A stretch of 54,646 nt of DNA, from positions 1 to 54,646 of the forward strand of contig NZ_VYSG01000005.1 in assembly GCF_010667615.1 (NCBI RefSeq). Direction: 5' to 3'. The DNA is from Bifidobacterium choloepi (GTDB lineage: Bacteria; Actinomycetota; Actinomycetes; Actinomycetales; Bifidobacteriaceae). Positions 35,694 through 43,246 of this stretch are shown here, piece after piece (position 1 is the first letter of the stretch; each line of letters begins with the position of its first letter). The position numbers and the translations under genes are program-made. The notes beneath the pieces are model-generated. The model had not been told where the DNA came from, made no database searches, and worked only from the letters and a program-made list of their open reading frames with translations.

Positions 35694-36260
35694 TCAGCGC
35701 CACCACATCGTCATGATGAAGCCGACCATGATGAACGCGAACGCGATGAGCAGGTTCCACTGGTGGATGCCCGGGATTGGGTAGTCGTAGGTCAGGTAGA
35801 ACACGACGGCCCACACCAGGCCGATGATCATCAGCGCGCAGAACAGCGGGACAAACCAGCCCGGGTTCGCCTTCGTGCCCTTGATCGATTCCTCCACGCG
35901 CTTCGTGTTCTCGCTCTGGCGCGCCATCATGCGGCGCATCTGCGGCGTCATGTCCTTCTTGTTGATCGCGGCGTTGAGGACGGCCTCGACCTTGTCCATC
36001 GGGATGTCGTCGTCGTTGTCCTCGTCGTCGGTGACGGTGTCCTCCGCGTCGGCGGCCGCGTCACCTTCCTCGACGACTTCGGTCTCCTCGGTCTCCGTCA
36101 CGCCGTCAGCGTCGGCGGCATCGTCGGCATCGGCGACGACGTCCTCGGTAACGTCCTCGGTCACGGTCGTCGTCGCGGTGGCGGTCGCGGTGTCCTGGTC
36201 GGCCGTCGCGGACTGCATGTCCTTGTCCCCGGCGGCTTCGTGCAGCTCTTCGTCAGCCAT
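35694..36260 (-). CDS. crgA: Cell-division protein CrgA with long acidic N-terminus
   Basis: A 188-residue membrane protein. The C-terminal 75 residues are CrgA: NPGWFVPLFCALMIIGL, first helix, then YPIPGIHQWNLLIAFAFIMVG as the second helix, ending MTMWW. CrgA recruits septal PBPs and FtsI at the divisome. Typical CrgA is about 85-95 residues; here about 110 extra N-terminal residues are strongly acidic and Val/Thr/Glu/Asp-rich. AAAGGAG precedes the ATG at good spacing, so the long form is real as read. It diverges from the DUF881 gene, as in M. tuberculosis (Rv0011c/Rv0012). Confidence 0.92.
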   Translation of the reverse strand: MADEELHEAAGDKDMQSATADQDTATATATTTVTEDVTEDVVADADDAADADGVTETEETEVVEEGDAAADAEDTVTDDEDNDDDIPMDKVEAVLNAAINKKDMTPQMRRMMARQSENTKRVEESIKGTKANPGWFVPLFCALMIIGLVWAVVFYLTYDYPIPGIHQWNLLIAFAFIMVGFIMTMWWR

Positions 36261-36444
36261 TTGTCTAGTCTCCTTTAATAGGCTAAGAAGCTATCATAGT
36301 GGCAACTCGCGGACGTGTGTGGACAATCGGTCGAGCAGCGCTGAAAATCCTTGCGTTCGCGGCCGCCGGCTGGGAGAATTACAGGGTTCGCACGATTCTT
36401 CCGGCACCGTCGCCGGCGGAACATTGTCCGGGAAAGGAGCGGGC

Positions 36445-37203
36445 GTGGCGAGACACTCGATGAAGCATCGCGGCCGCAAGTCGCTGGCGGGCAGCATCGC
36501 CGTCATGCTCGTCGTCGCCCTCGTCGGTTTCCTCGTCTCGACGAACATCCGCGTGAACAGCTCGGCGACCGTCTCGAACGACACGGCCGAGCTCATCGAG
36601 CAGCGCGTCGCCAAGGTCAACGAGCTGCAGGAACAGGTCAACGACCTGTCGGCGCAGGTCGACAAGCTCTCGTCGGCGGCCTCGTCGGACGAATCGTCAT
36701 CGTCGACGAACAGCGAGGACTCCGGCTCCAGCACGATGCTTCCGGCAGTCGAGGGGGAGGGCGTCGTCGTGACATTGAACGATTCGTCCCTCTGGAAGAA
36801 CAACGTCGGCTCGTCGGGCTCGTCCGCCGACATCGACAACTACGTCGTCCACCAGCAGGATGTCGAGGCCGTCGTCGACGCGCTGTGGGCCGGCGGCGCC
36901 GAGTCGATGGAGATCATGGACCAGCGCGTGCTGTCGAACTCCGCCGTCATCTGCTCCGGCACCGTGCTGATGCTGCAGGGCAAGAAGTACTCGCCGCCGT
37001 TCACGATCTCGGCGATCGGCCCCGTCGACCAGATGATGCAGGCCCTCGCCGACTCCGAGGCGATCCAGATCTACCAGCAGTACGTCGCCGTGTATGGCCT
37101 CGGCTACAGCGTCCAGGAAGAATACCTCCACTTCGACGCCACCCCGGCAATCCTGACCTCCCTGAAATACGCCACTGTCATCAAGGACGACGACGATAAC
37201 TGA
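36445..37203 (+). CDS. DUF881 membrane protein
   Basis: A 252-residue protein: basic N-terminus, one helix (about 15-33), a coiled-coil-like stretch (RVAKVNELQEQVNDLSAQVD, 53-72), a Ser-rich linker and a DUF881 domain (GVVVTLNDSS, NYVVHQQDVEAVVDALWAGG, GTVLMLQGKKYSPPF). The family is common beside crgA and trpG in actinobacteria and is thought to be tied to division, but its role is not established. GTG 36445 is chosen for its GGAG five bases upstream; an in-frame ATG follows five codons later. Confidence 0.88.
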   Translation: MARHSMKHRGRKSLAGSIAVMLVVALVGFLVSTNIRVNSSATVSNDTAELIEQRVAKVNELQEQVNDLSAQVDKLSSAASSDESSSSTNSEDSGSSTMLPAVEGEGVVVTLNDSSLWKNNVGSSGSSADIDNYVVHQQDVEAVVDALWAGGAESMEIMDQRVLSNSAVICSGTVLMLQGKKYSPPFTISAIGPVDQMMQALADSEAIQIYQQYVAVYGLGYSVQEEYLHFDATPAILTSLKYATVIKDDDDN

Positions 37204-37225
37204 TCCTTCCCGAATCCGCCGGAAA

Positions 37226-37400
37226 CTGGAAGAAAGGTATCGTCCAGTAGTGTCCAGACAGCACCTTGGTTCCAGTTTCTGCATGCAGCTGGAAGAAAGG
37301 TATGGCCGGAGGGGCTGTAGACGTGATCTTTCTTCCAGTTCTTGCATGCTGCTGGAAGGAAAGTATTGTCAGCGGGACTGCAAACGCGTGAGCGGATCTC
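37226..37400. repeat. Degenerate 63-bp tandem repeat
   Basis: CTGGAAGAAAGGTAT starts at 37226 and 37289, and a variant (CTGGAAGGAAAGTAT) at 37352, exactly 63 bp apart. TTCCAGTT and GCATGC flank each unit, so each can form a TTCCAG...CTGGAA hairpin. It fills the gap between DUF881 and the S9 peptidase. Confidence 0.8.
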
Positions 37401-37456
37401 AGGATTGTGACGTGAAAAGGGAAGTGTTCTCGCAGCGGGCGGAGTAAGTTGGCGGT

Positions 37457-40342
37457 ATGACTGATGTTTCTGCTCAGAGTGCTGCCACGATCCATGCGAT
37501 CGACGAGTATCCGCGGCTCAAGGCCCGGACGGTGAAGTTCAGCTGCGGCGCGCCCCGGTCGGCGACGCTGCTCGGCGACGGATCGCGCATGCTGTTCCTG
37601 CGTTCCGACGGCCCCGAGGACACGGTGACGAGCCTGTGGCTCAGCGAGTTCGCCGGCTCGCCGCTGGCCCATCATGAAATCAAGCTCGCCGACCCGCGCG
37701 ACCTGCTTGCGGACAACGCGAACGCCGGCATCGCCGTCTCGAAGGAAGAACTGATGCGCCGCCAGCGCGCCCGCGAGACCGGCACCGGTATCGTGCGCTA
37801 TTCGGTCGACGCCGCCGGCGACCGCGCCGCGTTCCTGCTCGACGAACATGTCTATGTCGTCGACATCGCGTCGCGTCATGTCGTGCGTCTCGAAGCTCCC
37901 GCCGACGGCAGTAGCGCGGCCGCCGGCACCGCGGCCGCCGCGCGGCCCGCGCCGGATATGGCCGCCACCTCGCCTTCGGACGCGCCGGTTTCCGCCGAGA
38001 TTTCCCCGGACGGCACGGTCGTCGCCTGCACGACCGGCACGCGCATCGTCGCCGGCAGGCTGCCGGAAACGCTCGACGGCGCAACGACGGCCAGCTGGCA
38101 CCCGGCGACCGTCCTCGAGCTGACGGCCGCCGAGCGCGCCGCCGGCACCGTGCGGCTCGGCCTCGCCGAATTCGCCGCGCAGGAGGAAATGGACCGCTAT
38201 GCCGGCTTCTGGTGGGGGCCGGACTCGCGCACGTTGCTCGTCGAACGGTACGATTCGTCCGCCGAGCCGCTGTGGTATATCAGCGACCCGGCCAATCCGG
38301 CCGACGGCCCCGTCGCCCACCGCTATCCGCGGGCGCTGACCGAAAACGCGAAGGTGTCGCTGCTCGCCGTGCGGATCGGCGAGGCCGGCCCGCTCAAGGA
38401 GACGAGCGTGACGACCGACCTCGGCGAGGGCGGCGAGCTCGTCGAGCGTCGCGAGCGCCGGCTCGAGACGAAGTGCGTCGCGCACGTCGAATGGGACGCC
38501 GAGGCCTACGAATATCTCGCCGTCGTGGACTGGCAGGTCGGCCACCAGCCGGTCATCCTCGTGCAGAACCGCGCGCAGACCGACGACCTCGTCCTCGAGA
38601 TCGCGATGCCGGACGCCGAAACGTGGCGCCGCTACGAACATGACAGCCGGCATGTCGCGCTGCACGCGGCCAGGCAGGCGGAGAAGGCGGAACATCGGGC
38701 CGGCGAGCAGCCGGTCGAATCGTTCCGGCAGGACATCCAGCCGGCCGACGACGACTCCGAGGCGAACGCCGCCGAGGAAGGATCGTTCCCGGTCATCCTC
38801 ACCCGCGAACTCGAGCGCCATCATAACGACCAGTGGCTCGACCTGCGCGCCGGCACGCCGGCGTTCACGCCGGACGGCCGGCTCGTCGGCGCGCTCGCCG
38901 ACATGGCCGCCGACACGAACCGCCTGACCGTCGACGGCAAGCCGTTCACGCCGGCCGGCTGGCAGGTGCGCACGGTGCTCGACGTCGACGACGAGTCGGT
39001 GCTTGCCGTCGCGCAGCTCACGCCGCAGCTCGCCGACCCGGCGACGATTCCCGCTTCCTGGCTCGCTGCCGACGGCACGTTGCCGACCGGCGAGCGCGCG
39101 CACGACGCGCGCAGCCACGACGTCGTCATGTTCGGCTTCGACGGCTCCGTCCACGCCGTCACCGGCGAGCCGGGCGTCTGGACGGCCGGCCGTCGCGGCG
39201 GCGGCCTGATGGTCGCCGGCCGCTCGATGCACGGCGACCGCCTGACGATGACGCACGTCTACGCGAACCCCGGCGCGACGGCGCTCGCCGCCGCCGGCGT
39301 GGACGACGGGAACGATTCGTCCGGCATGGCCGCCGCGCTGTCGACGGCCAATCCCGACGGCGTCGCCGTCATCGAGAACCACGCGACGGTCCCCGGCTTC
39401 GAGCCGCATGTCACGTTCACTGAGCTCGGCGAGGACGGCCTGTTCGCGGCGATCGTCGCGCCGTCGCCGGCCAGCCCGTACGCGAACATGACGCAGCTGC
39501 CGGTGCTGATGACGCCGTACGGCGGCCCCGGTTTCCAGGAGGTGACGTTCGACCGCTCGGCGTATCTCGACGCGCAGTGGTGGGCCGACCAGGGCTTCCT
39601 CGTCGTCATCGCCGACGGCCACGGCACGACCGGCCGCGGCCCGCTGTGGGACCGCGCGATCTGGCACAACATGAAGGCCGTCACGCTCGCCGACCAGGTC
39701 GCCGCCGTCGAATCGTTGTCGGCCGCCGTCGACGGTCTCAACCGCGACCTCGACAAGGCCCTCGATGGCGCGTCGGCCACGGCGTCGCCGGAGTCCGCCG
39801 ACCTCGCGACGCGGACCGCCGGCACGGCCGGCGTCGGCCACGGCCGTCACAGCGCCCACGGCAGGCATGCGTCCGCCGAAGCGGCCGAAGTGCCGGAGCG
39901 CCGGCACCTGCCGCGCCCGGACCTCGCGCATGTCGCGATGATCGGCTGGTCGTACGGCGGCTTCCTGTCGGCGACGGCCGTGCTCGACGCGCCGGCGACG
40001 TTCGCCGCCGCCTGCGCCGGCGCCCCGCCGACCGACTGGACGCTGTACGACACGCACTACACGGAGCGCTACCTCGGTCTCAACCCGGCGACGTACGTCA
40101 AGAACAGCATCATCGAGGACGCCCCGCAGCTCAAGCGTCCGCTGATGCTGATCCACGGCTTCGCCGACGACAACGTGACGGTCGCCCACTCGCTGCGCCT
40201 GTCGGACGCGCTGATGAAGGCCGGCCGCGACCACACGTTCCTGCCGCTGACCGGCGTCACCCACATGACCAACGACCCCGACGTCGCCCGCAACCTCCTG
40301 ATCCTCCAGCGCGACTTCCTCAAGCGCGCGCTGGCCGACTGA
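37457..40342 (+). CDS. S9 family prolyl peptidase (dipeptidyl peptidase IV-like)
   Basis: A 961-residue soluble enzyme with an N-terminal beta-propeller (about 1-640, a DPP IV N-terminal-type region) and a C-terminal alpha/beta hydrolase domain. Catalytic triad: Ser832 in GWSYGGF, Asp904 in HGFADDNV, His936 in THMTND. No signal peptide is seen, so it probably degrades imported proline-containing peptides in the cytosol. It is longer than most family members because of Ala/Gly/His-rich insertions, e.g. around residues 775-810. There is no Shine-Dalgarno; TAAGTT lies six bases before the ATG, suggesting a leaderless mRNA. Confidence 0.9.
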   Translation: MTDVSAQSAATIHAIDEYPRLKARTVKFSCGAPRSATLLGDGSRMLFLRSDGPEDTVTSLWLSEFAGSPLAHHEIKLADPRDLLADNANAGIAVSKEELMRRQRARETGTGIVRYSVDAAGDRAAFLLDEHVYVVDIASRHVVRLEAPADGSSAAAGTAAAARPAPDMAATSPSDAPVSAEISPDGTVVACTTGTRIVAGRLPETLDGATTASWHPATVLELTAAERAAGTVRLGLAEFAAQEEMDRYAGFWWGPDSRTLLVERYDSSAEPLWYISDPANPADGPVAHRYPRALTENAKVSLLAVRIGEAGPLKETSVTTDLGEGGELVERRERRLETKCVAHVEWDAEAYEYLAVVDWQVGHQPVILVQNRAQTDDLVLEIAMPDAETWRRYEHDSRHVALHAARQAEKAEHRAGEQPVESFRQDIQPADDDSEANAAEEGSFPVILTRELERHHNDQWLDLRAGTPAFTPDGRLVGALADMAADTNRLTVDGKPFTPAGWQVRTVLDVDDESVLAVAQLTPQLADPATIPASWLAADGTLPTGERAHDARSHDVVMFGFDGSVHAVTGEPGVWTAGRRGGGLMVAGRSMHGDRLTMTHVYANPGATALAAAGVDDGNDSSGMAAALSTANPDGVAVIENHATVPGFEPHVTFTELGEDGLFAAIVAPSPASPYANMTQLPVLMTPYGGPGFQEVTFDRSAYLDAQWWADQGFLVVIADGHGTTGRGPLWDRAIWHNMKAVTLADQVAAVESLSAAVDGLNRDLDKALDGASATASPESADLATRTAGTAGVGHGRHSAHGRHASAEAAEVPERRHLPRPDLAHVAMIGWSYGGFLSATAVLDAPATFAAACAGAPPTDWTLYDTHYTERYLGLNPATYVKNSIIEDAPQLKRPLMLIHGFADDNVTVAHSLRLSDALMKAGRDHTFLPLTGVTHMTNDPDVARNLLILQRDFLKRALAD

Positions 40343-40480
40343 GGCCCCCGAAATTGCCGCGCAATTTCGACCTCCCCTGAAGAGGGGTGAGGAACGCCCA
40401 CTCCCTCTTCAGAGGGAGTCGGCGAGGCGAAGCCGAGCCGGTGGGAGTCCCCGGCACAGCCGGGGAGGCTCACAGCGGAA
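40343..40480. repeat. Cluster of short palindromes after S9 peptidase
   Basis: Consecutive hairpins: CGAAATTGCCGCGCAATTTCG, CCTCCCCTGAAGAGGGGTGAGG-like, ACTCCCTCTTCAGAGGGAGT and GTCCCCGGCACAGCCGGGGA. The phrase GTCGGCGAGGCGAAGCCGAGCC links it to the long palindromic elements, so it looks like a diverged relative. It sits between codirectional genes. Confidence 0.6.
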
Positions 40481-40511
40481 GAATCGTTCATGTCCTACTA
40501 GGATGGGCCGC

Positions 40512-41603
40512 ATGGAAATTGCGATGCTCGACGAAACGAACTTTGCCGCGGCGATCGACGGCACCGTCCTGCCGGCGCTCGAGTCGTGCCGGACGGACGG
40601 CTACATGGAACCGGCGCACGAGATCTACAGCGGCCATCCGCTGCCGGCGCTGCGGCATCCGAACGGCACGAGCGCGCTCGGCAAGCTGCACTACGTGACG
40701 TACGACGTAGCCGAGTTCCAGAAGCTCGGCGTGCCGGGCGCCAGCCGCCAGTTCCACGGCGCCGTCGTGCTGTCGCACGGCTTCTCCGAGTTCGCCGACA
40801 AGTATCGCGAGCTCGCGTGGTACTTCCTGCTCGCCGGCTTCTCCGTCTGCATTCTCGAGCATCGCGGCCACGGCTACTCGCCGCGCGACGTCGACGACAA
40901 GGACATCGTCTACATCGACGATTGGCACCGTTACGTCGCCGACTTCGCCAAGTTCGCCGCGCAGGTCGGCCGGCCGGCGGCGAAGGGTTGCCGGCTCGCG
41001 CTGTTCGCCCACTCGATGGGCGGCGGCATCGCGACGGCGCTGCTGGAACGCTACCCGAAGCTCATCGACCGCGCCGTGCTCTCGTCGCCGATGATCGCGC
41101 CGGACACGCACATCCCGAACTGGCTCGCCGCCGGCACGACCGGCTTCCTGTCGGACCTGGGGCTCGCGAAGGCGAAGGCTCCCGGCATGCACAACTTCGA
41201 GCCGGAAGTCAACTGGAAAGACAATCCGGGCGCCAGCGTCGCGAGGGTGCAGTGGTTCCACGATCTTCGCATGAACGATTCGCACTACCAGACGACGGCC
41301 GCGGCCAACATGTGGGTCAAGCAGGCCGTGCGCCTGTCGCACGCGATCCTGCAGGACAAGATGGTCCGCCGCATCCAGACGCCGATCCTGATGTTCCAGG
41401 CCGGCAACGACCTGTGGGTCCTCAACGTCGCCGAAAACGAGTTCAAGGAGAAGCTCGACCGCGCCGGCGGCCGCATCGAGATGGACCGCATCCCGAAGTC
41501 CGCCCACGAAATCTTCTCGATGCCCAACGCCGTCTACGCTCCCTACCTCAAGCGCATCCTGCGCTACCTCCAGTCCAGCGAAAAGGTCACCGTCCTCGCC
41601 TGA
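40512..41603 (+). CDS. Alpha/beta hydrolase, monoacylglycerol-lipase/lysophospholipase type
   Basis: A 363-residue soluble serine hydrolase of the Hydrolase_4 (serine aminopeptidase S33/lysophospholipase) group. The nucleophile Ser168 is in FAHSMGGG; the oxyanion motif LSHGFSEF and the EHRGHGYS segment are typical. Later FQAGNDLWV and PKSAHEIF supply Asp and His. The natural substrate (monoacylglycerol, lysophospholipid or other ester) is unknown. ATG 40512 is preferred to 40503 because TAGGAT ends seven bases upstream, the leaderless pattern seen elsewhere here. No signal peptide. Confidence 0.85.
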   Translation: MEIAMLDETNFAAAIDGTVLPALESCRTDGYMEPAHEIYSGHPLPALRHPNGTSALGKLHYVTYDVAEFQKLGVPGASRQFHGAVVLSHGFSEFADKYRELAWYFLLAGFSVCILEHRGHGYSPRDVDDKDIVYIDDWHRYVADFAKFAAQVGRPAAKGCRLALFAHSMGGGIATALLERYPKLIDRAVLSSPMIAPDTHIPNWLAAGTTGFLSDLGLAKAKAPGMHNFEPEVNWKDNPGASVARVQWFHDLRMNDSHYQTTAAANMWVKQAVRLSHAILQDKMVRRIQTPILMFQAGNDLWVLNVAENEFKEKLDRAGGRIEMDRIPKSAHEIFSMPNAVYAPYLKRILRYLQSSEKVTVLA

Positions 41604-41714
41604 CCTTGTCCCGAGTCCCCTGGAAGGGGGGGGCTGTCGGTTTTGTTGCGTAGAGGAGATGTCATGCGCAAGCCCCGAGCCCCCTGGAAGGGGGCTGTCG
41701 GCGAAGCCGACTGG

Positions 41715-41764
41715 GGGTCGACCGCACGACGTCGCGAAGCGACGAGTGCGCGCTGGAACGCGAG
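41715..41764 (+). repeat. 50-bp repeat, left copy flanking EamA gene
   Basis: The 50-bp block beginning GGGTCGACCGCACGACGTCG and ending GCTGGAACGCGAG recurs at 43062-43111 with two differences. The two copies flank the EamA transporter gene in the same orientation. A shorter relative is near 50167-50199 after the sucrose phosphorylase gene. Confidence 0.85.
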
Positions 41765-41870
41765 ATTCCCGCATTCCGCACCCCTGCTTTATGCCATGAA
41801 GGAAGCGCGAGCCGGTGGGAGTCGAGTTCCCGGGCCCGTCGTCGTTGTCCCGCTACTAGAATCGTCGGAA

Positions 41871-41904
41871 GAATCGTGCCATTGTTTCGATTTCGGCACG
41901 ACAC
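41871..41904. promoter_or_regulatory. Inverted repeat upstream of EamA transporter
   Basis: GAATCGTGCC (41871-41880) faces TCGGCACGAC (41894-41903): seven to eight matched bases, with the outer end degenerate. It lies 30-63 bp before the start codon, like the related repeats upstream of trpS, the rhomboid gene and ilvA. Confidence 0.45.
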
Positions 41905-41933
41905 CATTCAAGAGAGCTTTGACGAGGAACACC

Positions 41934-43013
41934 GTGCGCGGGGAGCAGACTGCCAACAGGCCGGCCACTGGGGTGGACGCCGGCCGTCCAACGACCGACC
42001 ATCCAACCACCGAATTCAGCAAGTACTACGACCGGACGATGACCGGCACCGACGAGGATTCCGCGGCGCTCGCGGCCGCCGAGCTCGCCGAGGACCCATC
42101 CGAGCGCACCGGCCGGTTCGAGGAGACGCCGCGCCGCATCATGTTCGGCGTCGTGCTCGTCCTCGTCGGCGGCGCGCTGTGGGGCGTCAACGGCTCGCTG
42201 TCGAAGATGCTGCTCGACTGGTACGGCGTGCCGGAACTCTGGCTCGCCTGCGTGCGGCAGACGACTATCGGCCTGCTGTACATCCTGACGGCGCTCGCCG
42301 GCAGCCGCCGCTCCCGCGACGAGATGACCGGCGCGCTGCGCGACGTGCGGTCGTACCCGATGTACCTGCTGTCGGCGCTGTTCTGCGTGCTGCTCGAGCA
42401 GGTCGCCTACCTGTTCTCGGTCCACTGGACGAACGGCGGCACGGCGACGGTGCTGCAGACCGTCAACCTGGTCATGGTGCTCGTCTACGTCTGCGTCACC
42501 GGCCATCGCCGGCCGACCCCCAGGGAAATCGTCGGCACGATTCTCGCGTTCGCCGGCGTCTTCCTGATCGCCACGGGCGGCAACTTCTCGACGCTGACGA
42601 TGGCGCCCCAGGCGCTGTTCTGGGGACTCGTCAACGCGTTCGCCTGCGCGTGCCTGGCGATCATGCCGGTCAAGCTGATGGCCCGTCACGGCGAGCTGCC
42701 GATCAACGGCATCATGTTCCTCGTCGCCGGCCTGTGCCTGATGCCGTTCGTGCAGCCGTGGAACTCGGTGCCGCAGATGGATACCCGCGGCTGGTGGCTG
42801 TTCGCCGCCTACGTCATTCTCGGCGGCTTCTTCGCCTACTGGCTGTTCATGGCCGGCGTCGTCCGCGTCGGCTCGATGCGCGCCACGATGCTCGGCACGA
42901 TGGAGCCCGTCGTCGCCACGATCACCGCCGTCCTGTGGACCGGCGCCGTCTTCCTGCCCACCGACTTCGTCGGCTTCGCCCTGATCCTGATCATGGTCTT
43001 CCTCGTCCACTGA
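41934..43013 (+). CDS. EamA/DMT-superfamily transporter
   Basis: A 359-residue membrane protein with ten hydrophobic helices in two EamA repeats. The first repeat begins at RRIMFGVVLVLVGGALWGVNGSLSKML, with the characteristic ALWGVNG; the second starts near QALFWGLVNAFACACLAIMPVKLM and contains LGTMEPVVATITAVLW. It probably exports a small metabolite such as an amino acid; the substrate is unknown. About 65 polar residues precede the first helix. GTG 41934 has GAGG at good spacing; ATG 42039 would give 324 residues and is possible. The gene is flanked on both sides by the 50-bp repeat. Confidence 0.85.
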   Translation: MRGEQTANRPATGVDAGRPTTDHPTTEFSKYYDRTMTGTDEDSAALAAAELAEDPSERTGRFEETPRRIMFGVVLVLVGGALWGVNGSLSKMLLDWYGVPELWLACVRQTTIGLLYILTALAGSRRSRDEMTGALRDVRSYPMYLLSALFCVLLEQVAYLFSVHWTNGGTATVLQTVNLVMVLVYVCVTGHRRPTPREIVGTILAFAGVFLIATGGNFSTLTMAPQALFWGLVNAFACACLAIMPVKLMARHGELPINGIMFLVAGLCLMPFVQPWNSVPQMDTRGWWLFAAYVILGGFFAYWLFMAGVVRVGSMRATMLGTMEPVVATITAVLWTGAVFLPTDFVGFALILIMVFLVH

Positions 43014-43061
43014 CATTCCGGAACGGGCTCCCCGGAGGAAGCTGGCCGCGAAGCGGCCTGA

Positions 43062-43111
43062 GGGTCGACCGCACGACGTCGCGAGGTGACGAGTGCGCGC
43101 TGGAACGCGAG
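43062..43111 (+). repeat. 50-bp repeat, right copy flanking EamA gene
   Basis: 48 of 50 bases match 41715-41764 (differences in GAGGTGAC versus GAAGCGAC). It starts 49 bp after the transporter stop, preceded by TGGCCGCGAAGCGGCC, a small hairpin. Confidence 0.85.
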
Positions 43112-43246
43112 GACGGGATGCCGGCCCTCCACTGAATCTCGACATCCGCCGGTTTCCTTCCCAGCGGGCTTTCGGTCGGCTTCCAGCGAGTCTGTCTAGT
43201 ATCGGGGGCATTCCTGTTTCGATCACAACGTAGCGAGAGGACTGCA

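Larger units (their letters stand above)
41604..41933. other. Intergenic region upstream of EamA transporter
   Basis: A 330-bp gap. It carries degenerate CCCCTGGAAGGGG palindromes at 41617-41633 and 41680-41700, one copy of a 50-bp repeat (41715-41764) and an inverted repeat near the start codon (41871-41904). No gene is convincing. Confidence 0.6.

Noticed and set aside
37181..37400. 21-residue protein repeat on the minus strand (PFFQLHAETGTK-like)
   Set aside because: The 63-bp period gives a repeated peptide by arithmetic, but the frame is the antisense of the S9 peptidase region and has no start signals or codon bias.
42039..43013. ATG 42039 as the EamA start
   Set aside because: Possible, but GTG 41934 has a better-spaced ribosome site and the extra residues remain in frame; kept as the alternative.
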